A stretch of 64,000 nt of DNA from Exercitatus varius (GTDB lineage: Bacteria > Pseudomonadota > Gammaproteobacteria > Enterobacterales > Pasteurellaceae), in NCBI RefSeq assembly GCF_029577735.1, contig NZ_JARQTO010000001.1, positions 248,001-312,000 of the forward strand, in the 5' to 3' direction. The position numbers and the translations under genes are program-made. Under the pieces are notes generated by a model, which did no database searches, was not told the origin of the DNA, and saw only the letters and a list, made by a program, of their open reading frames with translations. Position 1 is the stretch's first letter, and every line of letters starts with the position of its first letter. Positions 24,620 to 31,425 of the stretch are shown here, piece by piece.

Positions 24620-25285
24620 ATGTGTTTGTTAAAAATAACAGAAAATTTAACCGCACTTTTTCAAGAAAAAAAGAATGCCAAATTGTTGAATGATGACTTT
24701 TCATTGCGTATTCACCGTTCATTAAGTTGGTTGCGCAAAGCTGCGGAAACGGAAGATTTGGATACGAAATTTATTTATCTTTGGATTGCATTTAATGCGG
24801 CTTATGCGCGTGAATTGAATAATATGGGAACAAAAGATCGCGTGGTATTTAATGAATTTTTATTGCGGATTTGTGCTCATGATGAAGCTCAAAAGATCTA
24901 TCATTTAATTTGGGCAAAATTCACAGGATCCATTCGTTTGTTAACATCCAATAAATATGTTTTTCAGCCGTTTTGGGATTTTCATAACCAAAAAATTAGT
25001 GAAGAAGAGTATGGTAAAGCCAGAAATAAAGATCGTGAAAAGTTGTTATTATCCTTTAAAACAAAGAATACGGAACGTTTGCTGTCGGTGCTATTTGAGC
25101 GTTTATATACATTACGGAATCAAATTTTACACGGTGGAGCTACATTTAACAGCCGAGTAAATCGCGATCAAATTCGTGACAGTAACGATATTTTGACAAG
25201 CTTAATTCCTACTATGTTAGAAATTATGTTACGCAATCATAACGCTATTGATTGGGGTAAACCGTTTTATCCTGTTGTAAACTAA
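24620..25285 (+). CDS. HEPN-domain protein
   Basis: A 221-residue, mostly helical protein. The segment LYTLRNQILHGGATFN contains R166-x4-H171, the catalytic Rx4-6H signature of HEPN RNases, and the N-terminal SWLRKAAETEDLDTKFIYLW helix pair is typical of HEPN-like proteins. HEPN proteins are frequent in defence and toxin-antitoxin systems as RNA-cleaving effectors. It has its own promoter and terminator and no obvious antitoxin beside it. A USS (24650-24658) lies in the first codons. Confidence 0.65.
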   Translation: MCLLKITENLTALFQEKKNAKLLNDDFSLRIHRSLSWLRKAAETEDLDTKFIYLWIAFNAAYARELNNMGTKDRVVFNEFLLRICAHDEAQKIYHLIWAKFTGSIRLLTSNKYVFQPFWDFHNQKISEEEYGKARNKDREKLLLSFKTKNTERLLSVLFERLYTLRNQILHGGATFNSRVNRDQIRDSNDILTSLIPTMLEIMLRNHNAIDWGKPFYPVVN

Positions 25286-25310
25286 AAATGGCGCATTTGC
25301 GCCATTTCTT
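25286..25310 (+). terminator. Terminator of the HEPN gene
   Basis: A 10-bp stem AAATGGCGCA (25286-25295) with TGCGCCATTT (25298-25307) right after the stop codon; only a short T-run. Confidence 0.6.
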
Positions 25311-25403
25311 GTGGAAGATTGTTTAGCAATCAATCCTAATAGTTTAGTCGTTCACATTATAGTGAATTGTTTCTCCATTATTTGGTTATAAAGATTATTA
25401 CTT

Positions 25404-26939
25404 TTAATCAATAGGCGGAATATAAGTGCCGTCGGCGATGGCGTCTTTAATCCGATCGGCTTCCGCTAACACCAAATCCAGCAGCGCTTTCACGTCTTCC
25501 AGCGTGGCAATCGGGCTTAAAGTCGTCATTTTCAGCGATTGTTTATCGCCGACTTTGGTGACGCCGATATTGGCTTCGCCGCGGGCGAACAGCTCATCCG
25601 CCACATTTTGGTTTAACGCATCCAGCCATTGCGTCGGATAACCTTTCGGATTTACCCGGAACAGCACCGCGGCAAATTGAGTCGGAACCAGCATTTCCAA
25701 GCCTTCGGCGGCGTGAATGTAGGATTCCACTTGTTTGGTGAGTTTTACGCCGTGATCAATCATGGACGCGTACAAATCTTCGCCTAAAGCTTCCAGCGTG
25801 AACCATAATTTTAAGGCGTCGAAGCGACGGGTGGTTTGCAGCGATTTAGACACCAGATTAGGTACGCCGTGTTGTTCGTCGTATTCGGAATTCAGGTAAT
25901 CCGCTTTGTAGTCGATGAAACGATAGTTCGCCGGATCATTCAATAAAAACGCACCGCAGGAAATAGTTTGGAAGAAATGCTTATGAAAATCCAGCGTGAC
26001 GGAATCGGTGAGTTCGATACCGTCTAGCAAACGGCGATAATCTTTTGATAACAACAAAGCGCCGCCCCAGGCCGCGTCTACGTGTAACCAGGCTTTGTGT
26101 CGGTCGGCCAGTTTGCGGATGGCTTTCAAATCATCAATGGCGCCTGCATCGGTGGTGCCTGCGGTTGCCACGATACAAGCCGTGATTTTGTCTTCCGTTT
26201 TAAGCTGATTCAGCGTTTTTTCAAGCTCGGCGATATCCATTTGCGCGTTGGCATTGGTCGGCACCGTGACGACGGATTGAAAGCCCATGCCCATCATCGC
26301 CATATTTTTTTGTACGGAAAAATGGGCGTTTTCAGAGCAAACCACTTTGATTTTTTTCAATGCGTCTGCCGGCAAACCGTCGCGTTGAACGGACCATTCG
26401 CTGCCGTCTGCATTCTTCCAGTTGTTCGCCACCGCCCAATCGCGCGCGAGTAACACGCCCATCAGGTTGGATTGGGTGCCGCCCGAAGTAAATACGCCTG
26501 AAGTGCCTTTGCCATAGCCGACTTTTTGACGAAGCCAGTCGATTAAATGCTCTTCCATAATGGAACCGGCCGGGCTTTGATCCCAGGAATCCATGGATTG
26601 ATTGGTCGCATTGATTAACACTTCCGCAATTTGGCTGGTCACCATAGTCGGGCAGTGTAAATGGGCGAGCGAATGCGGATGGTGCACTTTCAAACTCGGA
26701 TTCAAAAAGATTTCCACCAAATGATCCAGCGATTTTTTTATGCCCAGGCCGTCTTTGCTTGGGTTAAAACCGCCGATAGTCGCGCGTAATTCTTTGATTG
26801 AACCGCCGGTGTACATTTTTTCGTTTTTAAGCCAGTGGGAAACCGCTTTTACCGCGTCCTTCATCGCCGTTTCATAATCCGCGACGGATTGCGGATCTCT
26901 GCAAAAAAGCGATTGTCTGTGTTTCGAAATATCTGCCAT
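25404..26939 (-). CDS. ddc: L-2,4-diaminobutyrate decarboxylase
   Basis: A 511-residue PLP enzyme (group II decarboxylase fold) that makes 1,3-diaminopropane from 2,4-diaminobutyrate. Visible: GVFTSGGTQSNLMGVLLARD (PLP phosphate site), HVDAAWGGALLLS and the PLP lysine in LDFHKHFFQ. It lies 142 nt after dat on the same strand; the dat-ddc pair is the known pathway for this polyamine in Haemophilus and Acinetobacter. A glutamate or tyrosine decarboxylase is less likely given the neighbour. Confidence 0.92.
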   Translation of the reverse strand: MADISKHRQSLFCRDPQSVADYETAMKDAVKAVSHWLKNEKMYTGGSIKELRATIGGFNPSKDGLGIKKSLDHLVEIFLNPSLKVHHPHSLAHLHCPTMVTSQIAEVLINATNQSMDSWDQSPAGSIMEEHLIDWLRQKVGYGKGTSGVFTSGGTQSNLMGVLLARDWAVANNWKNADGSEWSVQRDGLPADALKKIKVVCSENAHFSVQKNMAMMGMGFQSVVTVPTNANAQMDIAELEKTLNQLKTEDKITACIVATAGTTDAGAIDDLKAIRKLADRHKAWLHVDAAWGGALLLSKDYRRLLDGIELTDSVTLDFHKHFFQTISCGAFLLNDPANYRFIDYKADYLNSEYDEQHGVPNLVSKSLQTTRRFDALKLWFTLEALGEDLYASMIDHGVKLTKQVESYIHAAEGLEMLVPTQFAAVLFRVNPKGYPTQWLDALNQNVADELFARGEANIGVTKVGDKQSLKMTTLSPIATLEDVKALLDLVLAEADRIKDAIADGTYIPPID

Positions 26940-27081
26940 ATTATAGAATTCCGTATTTCGGTCGCAGGCGTTTATCAGCCTGCCGATTCATAATAAAAGG
27001 CGAGCCGGCAAGCCCGCCCGCAACAATGACAAGCGGCCGGATTTCCGCAAAAAACTTGCGAAAATTCGACCGCACTTTTAA

Positions 27082-28446
27082 TTAACCGCGCACCGCTTTA
27101 AGCGCATCCGCCACGGATTGTTTGAAGCGTTTGATAAATTCTTCGCATTCCGCCTGATTAATATTTACCGCGCAGAGAATTCGCACCACATTACCGTTGC
27201 GTCCGCCGCGTTCCAACAATAATTTATTGTTAAAACAGGCTTTTTGAATCGCCACCGCTAATTCGGTGTCCTGCGGATAGGCGCCGGCGTTGTCTGCGGG
27301 CTTGCGTTCGTCCACGATGTCGATACCCATCATCAAACCGCGGCCGCGCACATTGCCGATACAAGGGAACTCCCGACTTAATTCGCGCAATGCGCCGGTT
27401 AAGTATTCACCGCGTTCCTGGGCGTTTTGCGCCAGATTTTCTTTACGCATGATTTTCAGCGAAGCGTAACCCGTCGCCATGGCTAATTGATTGCCGCGGA
27501 ACGTTCCGGTGTGACCGGCGGGCTGCCAGGCGTCAAATTCTTTACGAATGGCTAAAACCGCTAACGGCAGGCTGCCGCCAATCGCTTTGGACATCACCAC
27601 AATATCCGGCTCGATACCGGCATGTTCAAAGGCGAACATTTTACCGCTGCGGCAGAAACCGGCCTGGACTTCGTCCACAATCATCAAAATACCGTGTTTT
27701 TGCGTGACTTCACGGACTTTTTGTAAGAATGAAACAGGCGCCGGCACGACGCCGCCTTCACCTTGAATGGCTTCTAAGATGACGGCGGCCGGTTTAACCA
27801 TGCCGCTTTCTACGTCTTCGATAAAGTTTTCGAAATAGCGTTCAACCGCTTTAGCACCCGCTTCGCCGCCGATGCCGAACGGACAGCGGTATTCGTGCGG
27901 ATATGGCATAAATTGCACACCCGGCATGAGGTTTTGTACGGCATTTTTGGCACCTAAATTACCGGTTAGGGATAAGGCGCCGTGAGTCATGCCGTGGAAA
28001 CCACCCGAGAAAGCGATGATATTACCGCGGCCGGTATAGGTTTTGGCCAATTTGATTGCCGCTTCGTTGGCATCGGCGCCGGACGGGCCGGTGAATTGTA
28101 AAATATACTGATCTTTCGGGAAGAACGATAATAATTCCTCCGTGAAAGCGTCTTTCAACGGTGTGGTTAAATCCAAAGTATGCAACGGCAAACCGCTGTC
28201 TAACACGTCTTTAATGGATTGCATTAACACCGGGTGATTATGGCCTAATGCTAATGTTCCTGCGCCGGCTAAAAAGTCGAGATATTCGTTGCCTTCAACG
28301 TCCGTGACCCAGCAACCTTGCGCTTTGGCATAAGCAAAAGGAAGTTTGCGCGGATAGCTGCGAACGTTGGATTCCATTGCATCCTGGCGATCTAAGAAAT
28401 GTTGATTGGAAGCAAGAACGGCTTGAACTGGCGTGATAATTGTCAT
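27082..28446 (-). CDS. dat: L-2,4-diaminobutyrate:2-oxoglutarate 4-aminotransferase
   Basis: A 454-residue class III PLP aminotransferase that forms 2,4-diaminobutyrate from aspartate semialdehyde. Motifs: FTGPSGADANEAAIKLAK, the PLP-binding IVDEVQAGFCRSG, and the Schiff-base lysine in VVMSKAIGGSLPLAV. It is first of the dat-ddc pair. A USS (27068-27076) lies just after the stop. Confidence 0.94.
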   Translation of the reverse strand: MTIITPVQAVLASNQHFLDRQDAMESNVRSYPRKLPFAYAKAQGCWVTDVEGNEYLDFLAGAGTLALGHNHPVLMQSIKDVLDSGLPLHTLDLTTPLKDAFTEELLSFFPKDQYILQFTGPSGADANEAAIKLAKTYTGRGNIIAFSGGFHGMTHGALSLTGNLGAKNAVQNLMPGVQFMPYPHEYRCPFGIGGEAGAKAVERYFENFIEDVESGMVKPAAVILEAIQGEGGVVPAPVSFLQKVREVTQKHGILMIVDEVQAGFCRSGKMFAFEHAGIEPDIVVMSKAIGGSLPLAVLAIRKEFDAWQPAGHTGTFRGNQLAMATGYASLKIMRKENLAQNAQERGEYLTGALRELSREFPCIGNVRGRGLMMGIDIVDERKPADNAGAYPQDTELAVAIQKACFNNKLLLERGGRNGNVVRILCAVNINQAECEEFIKRFKQSVADALKAVRG

Positions 28447-28470
28447 TTAATATAAACCTTCTACGAGAGG

Positions 28471-28580
28471 TGAAAAAAATAAGTCGGGTGCCTTGCGGGA
28501 AGCCTAAGCTTTCTGTAAAAACAGACGCCATGGGGCATTTGACTCGCTACTTATTAAAAAAAGCGTTTCAGCTTTTTTAT
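28471..28580 (+). ncRNA. Candidate structured RNA upstream of dat (plus strand)
   Basis: In a 360-nt stretch without protein genes, the plus strand can fold as follows: outer helix AATAAGT (28478-28484) with ACTTATT (28549-28555) or, overlapping it, an 11-bp helix 28482-28492 with 28534-28544 that includes three G-U pairs; inner hairpins AAGC/GCTT and TCTGT (28512-28516) with ACAGA (28521-28525). It is followed by an 8-bp stem (28557-28564 with 28571-28578) and T's. The G-U pairs become A-C mismatches on the minus strand, which favours the plus strand. No promoter was found, and no Rfam family is recognised. Confidence 0.3.
28557..28580. terminator. Terminator-like hairpin between dat and tRNA-Leu
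   Basis: AAAAAAGC with GCTTTTTT around GTTTCA; A/T tracts on both sides make it usable in either direction. Confidence 0.6.
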
Positions 28581-28615
28581 CTTTCCCCAACAGGACGTTG
28601 GATGAGATAGTTTTT

Positions 28616-28646
28616 AAAGTGCGGTCGAAATTGACCGCATTTTTTA
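28616..28646 (+). terminator. Imperfect USS-pair hairpin
   Basis: AAAGTGCGGTC (28616-28626) with GACCGCATTTT (28633-28643), loop GAAATT, then T's. No gene directly uses it on the plus strand except the candidate RNA. Confidence 0.4.
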
Positions 28647-28763
28647 AACGGTCATATGATAGCGACTTTTAGGGGAAAGGAAAGCGTTTTTTGATCTTTT
28701 ACGTTAATACGACGTCGATTTCACCCTTCACGGCAATAAAAGAAAAATTTTGTAGAAAACTAC

Positions 28764-28792
28764 TTGCCAGTGGTTCAAATCCCCGATACAAT
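28764..28792 (+). promoter_or_regulatory. Sigma70 promoter of tRNA-Leu
   Basis: TTGCCA (28764-28769), 17-bp spacer, TACAAT (28787-28792), followed by a GC-rich discriminator (GCGCGCC) of the kind seen in stringently controlled stable-RNA promoters. Confidence 0.75.
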
Positions 28793-28806
28793 GCGCGCCG
28801 TATATC

Positions 28807-28892
28807 GCTTCGGTGGTGGAATTGGTAGACACGCTGTCTTCAGGTGGCAGTGTCCTCAGGATGTGCGAGTTCGAGTCTCGCCCGAAGCACCA
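28807..28892 (+). tRNA. tRNA-Leu (anticodon CAG)
   Basis: An 86-nt class II tRNA with encoded CCA. Acceptor stem GCTTCGG/CCGAAGC; anticodon stem CTGTC/GGCAG with loop TTCAGGT (anticodon CAG, reads CUG); long variable arm as in leucine tRNAs; T arm GCGAG-TTCGAGT-CTCGC. It has its own promoter and terminator. Confidence 0.97.
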
Positions 28893-28906
28893 AATCACAA
28901 AAAAGA

Positions 28907-28931
28907 AAACCGCTTGTTAAGCGGTTTTTTT
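28907..28931 (+). terminator. Terminator of tRNA-Leu
   Basis: AAACCGCTT (28907-28915) with AAGCGGTTT (28919-28927), then a T-run. Confidence 0.9.
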
Positions 28932-29070
28932 GTTTTGAGGCGACATAAACCGCGGGTGACGTTTTTTATATGAACTTTATCGCATTCCGGCGAAATGTTC
29001 CGAAAATTGAACCGTTTAAAAAATAAAGCGAATTTTGCCCGCACTTTTGTCGAATTGTTTATTTTATGGC

Positions 29071-29099
29071 TGGCATTCGTCCGCCGTTTTATGTATAAT
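29071..29099 (+). promoter_or_regulatory. Promoter of rplM-rpsI
   Basis: A perfect TATAAT (29094-29099) 17 bp from a weak TGGCAT (29071-29076). It leaves a leader of about 130 nt before rplM. Confidence 0.55.
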
Positions 29100-29104
29100 C
29101 ACGC

Positions 29105-29237
29105 GACCCTGTGAACGGTGCGGTTTTCCCGCCGCCCGTTATTTTGTCGAGATCACACTCGAAGGGGTGCTGATTAAGATCATGGTTGTACTCGTGAGAG
29201 TACTGGGTATTAATATCAAATATTGGTAATTAAATTA
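29105..29237 (+). promoter_or_regulatory. Structured 5' leader of rplM
   Basis: The leader contains a GC-rich hairpin (AACGG...CCGTT, about 29113-29140) and a perfect hairpin GTACTC-GTGA-GAGTAC near 29188-29203, just before the ribosome-binding region. Ribosomal protein L13 represses its own operon in E. coli, and this leader may serve the same role. Confidence 0.45.
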
Positions 29238-29666
29238 ATGAAAACTTTTGTAGCAAAACCGGAAACGGTTAAACGTGACTGGTATGTAGTAGATGCGACA
29301 GGTAAAACGTTAGGTCGTTTAGCAACCGAATTAGCGCGTCGTCTTCGTGGTAAACATAAAGCCGAGTACACTCCGCACGTAGATACCGGTGATTACATCA
29401 TCGTGATCAATGCGGACAAAGTCGCGGTAACCGGTCGTAAAGAAACCGATAAAGTTTACTACTGGCACACAGGCTATGTAGGCGGCATCAAACAAGCGAC
29501 TTTTAAAGAAATGATTGCTCGCCGTCCGGAAGCGGTGATTGAGATTGCGGTTAAAGGTATGTTGCCGAAAGGTCCGTTAGGCCGTGCAATGTTCCGCAAA
29601 CTGAAAGTATACGCAGGTTCACAACATGAACACGCTGCGCAACAACCACAAGTTTTAGATATCTAA
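29238..29666 (+). CDS. rplM: 50S ribosomal protein L13
   Basis: A 142-residue protein (MKTFVAKPETVKRDWYVVD to QPQVLDI), the same length as E. coli L13 and almost identical in its ends. The ATG at 29238 is used; five extra in-frame codons upstream are not part of the family. First gene of rplM-rpsI. Confidence 0.98.
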   Translation: MKTFVAKPETVKRDWYVVDATGKTLGRLATELARRLRGKHKAEYTPHVDTGDYIIVINADKVAVTGRKETDKVYYWHTGYVGGIKQATFKEMIARRPEAVIEIAVKGMLPKGPLGRAMFRKLKVYAGSQHEHAAQQPQVLDI

Positions 29667-29681
29667 TCACGGAGCAGAAAA

Positions 29682-30077
29682 ATGACAGCAGCAAATCAAA
29701 ACTACGGCACAGGTCGCCGCAAAAGCTCTTCAGCTCGTGTATTTATCAAACCGGGCAATGGTAACATCACCATTAACCAACGTTCTTTAGAGGTGTACTT
29801 CGGTCGTGAAACTTCTCGAATGATCGTTCGTCAACCTTTAGAATTAGTTGAATTAACTGATAAATTAGACCTTTACATCACTGTTAAAGGTGGTGGTATT
29901 TCAGGTCAGGCAGGCGCGATCCGTCACGGTATCACGCGTGCGTTAATGGAATATGATGAGTCTTTACGTCCGGCGCTGCGCGCAGCAGGTTTCGTTACCC
30001 GCGACGCCCGTCGTGTTGAACGTAAAAAAGTGGGCTTGCACAAAGCACGTCGTCGCCCGCAATACTCAAAACGTTAA
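29682..30077 (+). CDS. rpsI: 30S ribosomal protein S9
   Basis: A 131-residue protein with the conserved YGTGRRKSSSARVF start and the basic tail ending in RRPQYSKR, whose final Lys-Arg reaches the P-site tRNA. It lies 15 nt after rplM with GGAG upstream. Confidence 0.98.
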   Translation: MTAANQNYGTGRRKSSSARVFIKPGNGNITINQRSLEVYFGRETSRMIVRQPLELVELTDKLDLYITVKGGGISGQAGAIRHGITRALMEYDESLRPALRAAGFVTRDARRVERKKVGLHKARRRPQYSKR

Positions 30078-30102
30078 TTTTATATTACGTTTGTATTTCA
30101 AG

Positions 30103-30134
30103 AAATTGCAGTCCGGAAGGGCTGCAATTTTTTT
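30103..30134 (+). terminator. Terminator of rplM-rpsI
   Basis: A 12-bp stem (30103-30114 with 30119-30130, one G-U pair) capped by a GGAA tetraloop, then T's. Confidence 0.92.
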
Positions 30135-30196
30135 ATATTTAATTCAGGATAAATTCAAAAATAACTTGGATAACTTGGAAATCAATCGGTAGTTTA

Positions 30197-30205
30197 TGCT
30201 AAAAT
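30197..30205 (+). promoter_or_regulatory. Extended -10 promoter of sspAB
   Basis: TG (30197-30198), one base, then TAAAAT (30200-30205), about 80 nt before sspA. A -35 match (TTGGAA) lies 19 bp upstream. Confidence 0.4.
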
Positions 30206-30286
30206 AGCAAGATATTTTTTAACCTGATTTCAGAACGGCCGGAGAGAGGCTGTTAACTTATTTTTATATCGTCAGCGGAGGAATAA

Positions 30287-30925
30287 ATGACCAGTGCGGC
30301 AAATAAACGTTCAATAATGACTCTTTTTTCTAATAAATCGGATATTTATTGCCATCAAGTGCGTATTGTCTTAGCGGAAAAAGGTGTCGCTTATGAGACG
30401 GAAAATGTCGATCCCCAAGCTGTATCGGAAGAATTAATGGAATTGAACCCGTACGGCTCACTGCCTACATTGGTTGATCGCGACCTGGTGCTTTATAATT
30501 CGCGCATTATTATGGAATATCTGGACGAACGTTTCCCGCATCCGCCGTTAATGCCGGTTTATCCGGTTGATCGCGGTAAAAAACGGTTGTTAACGATGCG
30601 TATTGAACAGGATTGGTATCCGACGCTTGAAAAAGCGGAAAACGGCACAGCGGCGGAACGTGCGGAAGCATTAAAACAACTAAAAGAAGAATTTCTGGCA
30701 ATCGCTCCGATTTTTAATCAATATTCCTATTTTATGAATGATGAATTTAGTTTGGTTGATTGCTACATTGCGCCGTTACTTTGGAAATTAAAAGAAATGG
30801 GCGTGGAGTTTACCGGCGCCGGCAGTAAGGCGTTGAAAGGTTATATGGAACGTATCTTCACCCGCGATTCTTTCATGCAATCTATCGGCAGCGTCGCCCC
30901 TAAAAATTTAATGGATGACAAATAA
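30287..30925 (+). CDS. sspA: Stringent starvation protein A
   Basis: A 212-residue GST-fold protein that binds RNA polymerase and acts in stationary-phase and acid stress. Conserved: ANKRSIMTLFSNKSDIYCHQVRIVLAEKGV, split here over residues 5-34, and the surface motif DERFPHPPLMPVYPV, with the Pro-His-Pro residues needed for function. E. coli SspA has the same length. It overlaps sspB by one base (TAATG). Confidence 0.97.
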   Translation: MTSAANKRSIMTLFSNKSDIYCHQVRIVLAEKGVAYETENVDPQAVSEELMELNPYGSLPTLVDRDLVLYNSRIIMEYLDERFPHPPLMPVYPVDRGKKRLLTMRIEQDWYPTLEKAENGTAAERAEALKQLKEEFLAIAPIFNQYSYFMNDEFSLVDCYIAPLLWKLKEMGVEFTGAGSKALKGYMERIFTRDSFMQSIGSVAPKNLMDDK

Positions 30926-31377
30926 TGGAATTCAAATCTTCGCCGAAGCGCCCTTATTTATTACGCGCCTATTACGATTGGTTGCTGGATAACGGATTTA
31001 CGCCTTATCTTGTGGTTGACGCCACTTATTATGGTGTGGATGTGCCGCAGGAATATGTTAAAGACGGGCAAATTGTGTTGAATCTTTCGGAAGGCGCGGT
31101 GGGCAATCTGGCGCTCGGCAATGACGCCATTGAATTCAGCGCGCGTTTCCAGGGTATTCCCCGTAATTTATATATTCCCATGGGGGCGGCGATTGCGATC
31201 TATGCCCGTGAAAACGGTGACGGCGTGATGTTTGAACCGGAATCGATTTATGACGAATTGGATAAAACGCAGCTTACACCGGTGAAAAGTGCGGTAGAAA
31301 AATCGAAAGAAAAATCCGTAGCGAAAAAAACGTCATCGGATAAAAAGTCCGCATCGCATTTGCGTATTATTAAATAA
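30925..31377 (+). CDS. sspB: ClpXP adaptor SspB
   Basis: A 150-residue adaptor that delivers ssrA-tagged proteins to ClpXP. The N-terminal Sm-like substrate domain (KRPYLLRAYYDWLLDNGFTP) is followed by a Lys/Ser-rich flexible linker and the C-terminal ClpX-binding peptide (HLRIIK). A USS encodes KSAVEK in the linker, a region free to vary. Confidence 0.96.
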   Translation: MEFKSSPKRPYLLRAYYDWLLDNGFTPYLVVDATYYGVDVPQEYVKDGQIVLNLSEGAVGNLALGNDAIEFSARFQGIPRNLYIPMGAAIAIYARENGDGVMFEPESIYDELDKTQLTPVKSAVEKSKEKSVAKKTSSDKKSASHLRIIK

Positions 31378-31397
31378 TCTAGTTGCGGATTAAAATA

Positions 31398-31425
31398 AAA
31401 AGAGGCGTTTGCCTCTTTATTTTTA
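31398..31425. terminator. Bidirectional terminator sspB/glnE
   Basis: AAAGAGGC (31399-31406) with GCCTCTTT (31411-31418) around GTTT, flanked by A/T tracts, between convergent genes. Confidence 0.8.

Noticed and set aside
19698..25400. Prophage or integrative element
   Set aside because: No integrase, transposase, phage structural gene, flanking tRNA or direct-repeat attachment site was seen.
28295..28531. Minus-strand ORF of 78 codons overlapping the dat start
   Set aside because: Its second half is dat in another frame and its first half lies in the dat leader; no family resemblance.
28772..28782. GGTTCAAATCC, like a tRNA T-loop, just before tRNA-Leu
   Set aside because: No acceptor, D or anticodon arm fits around it, and the bases are the spacer of the tRNA-Leu promoter.
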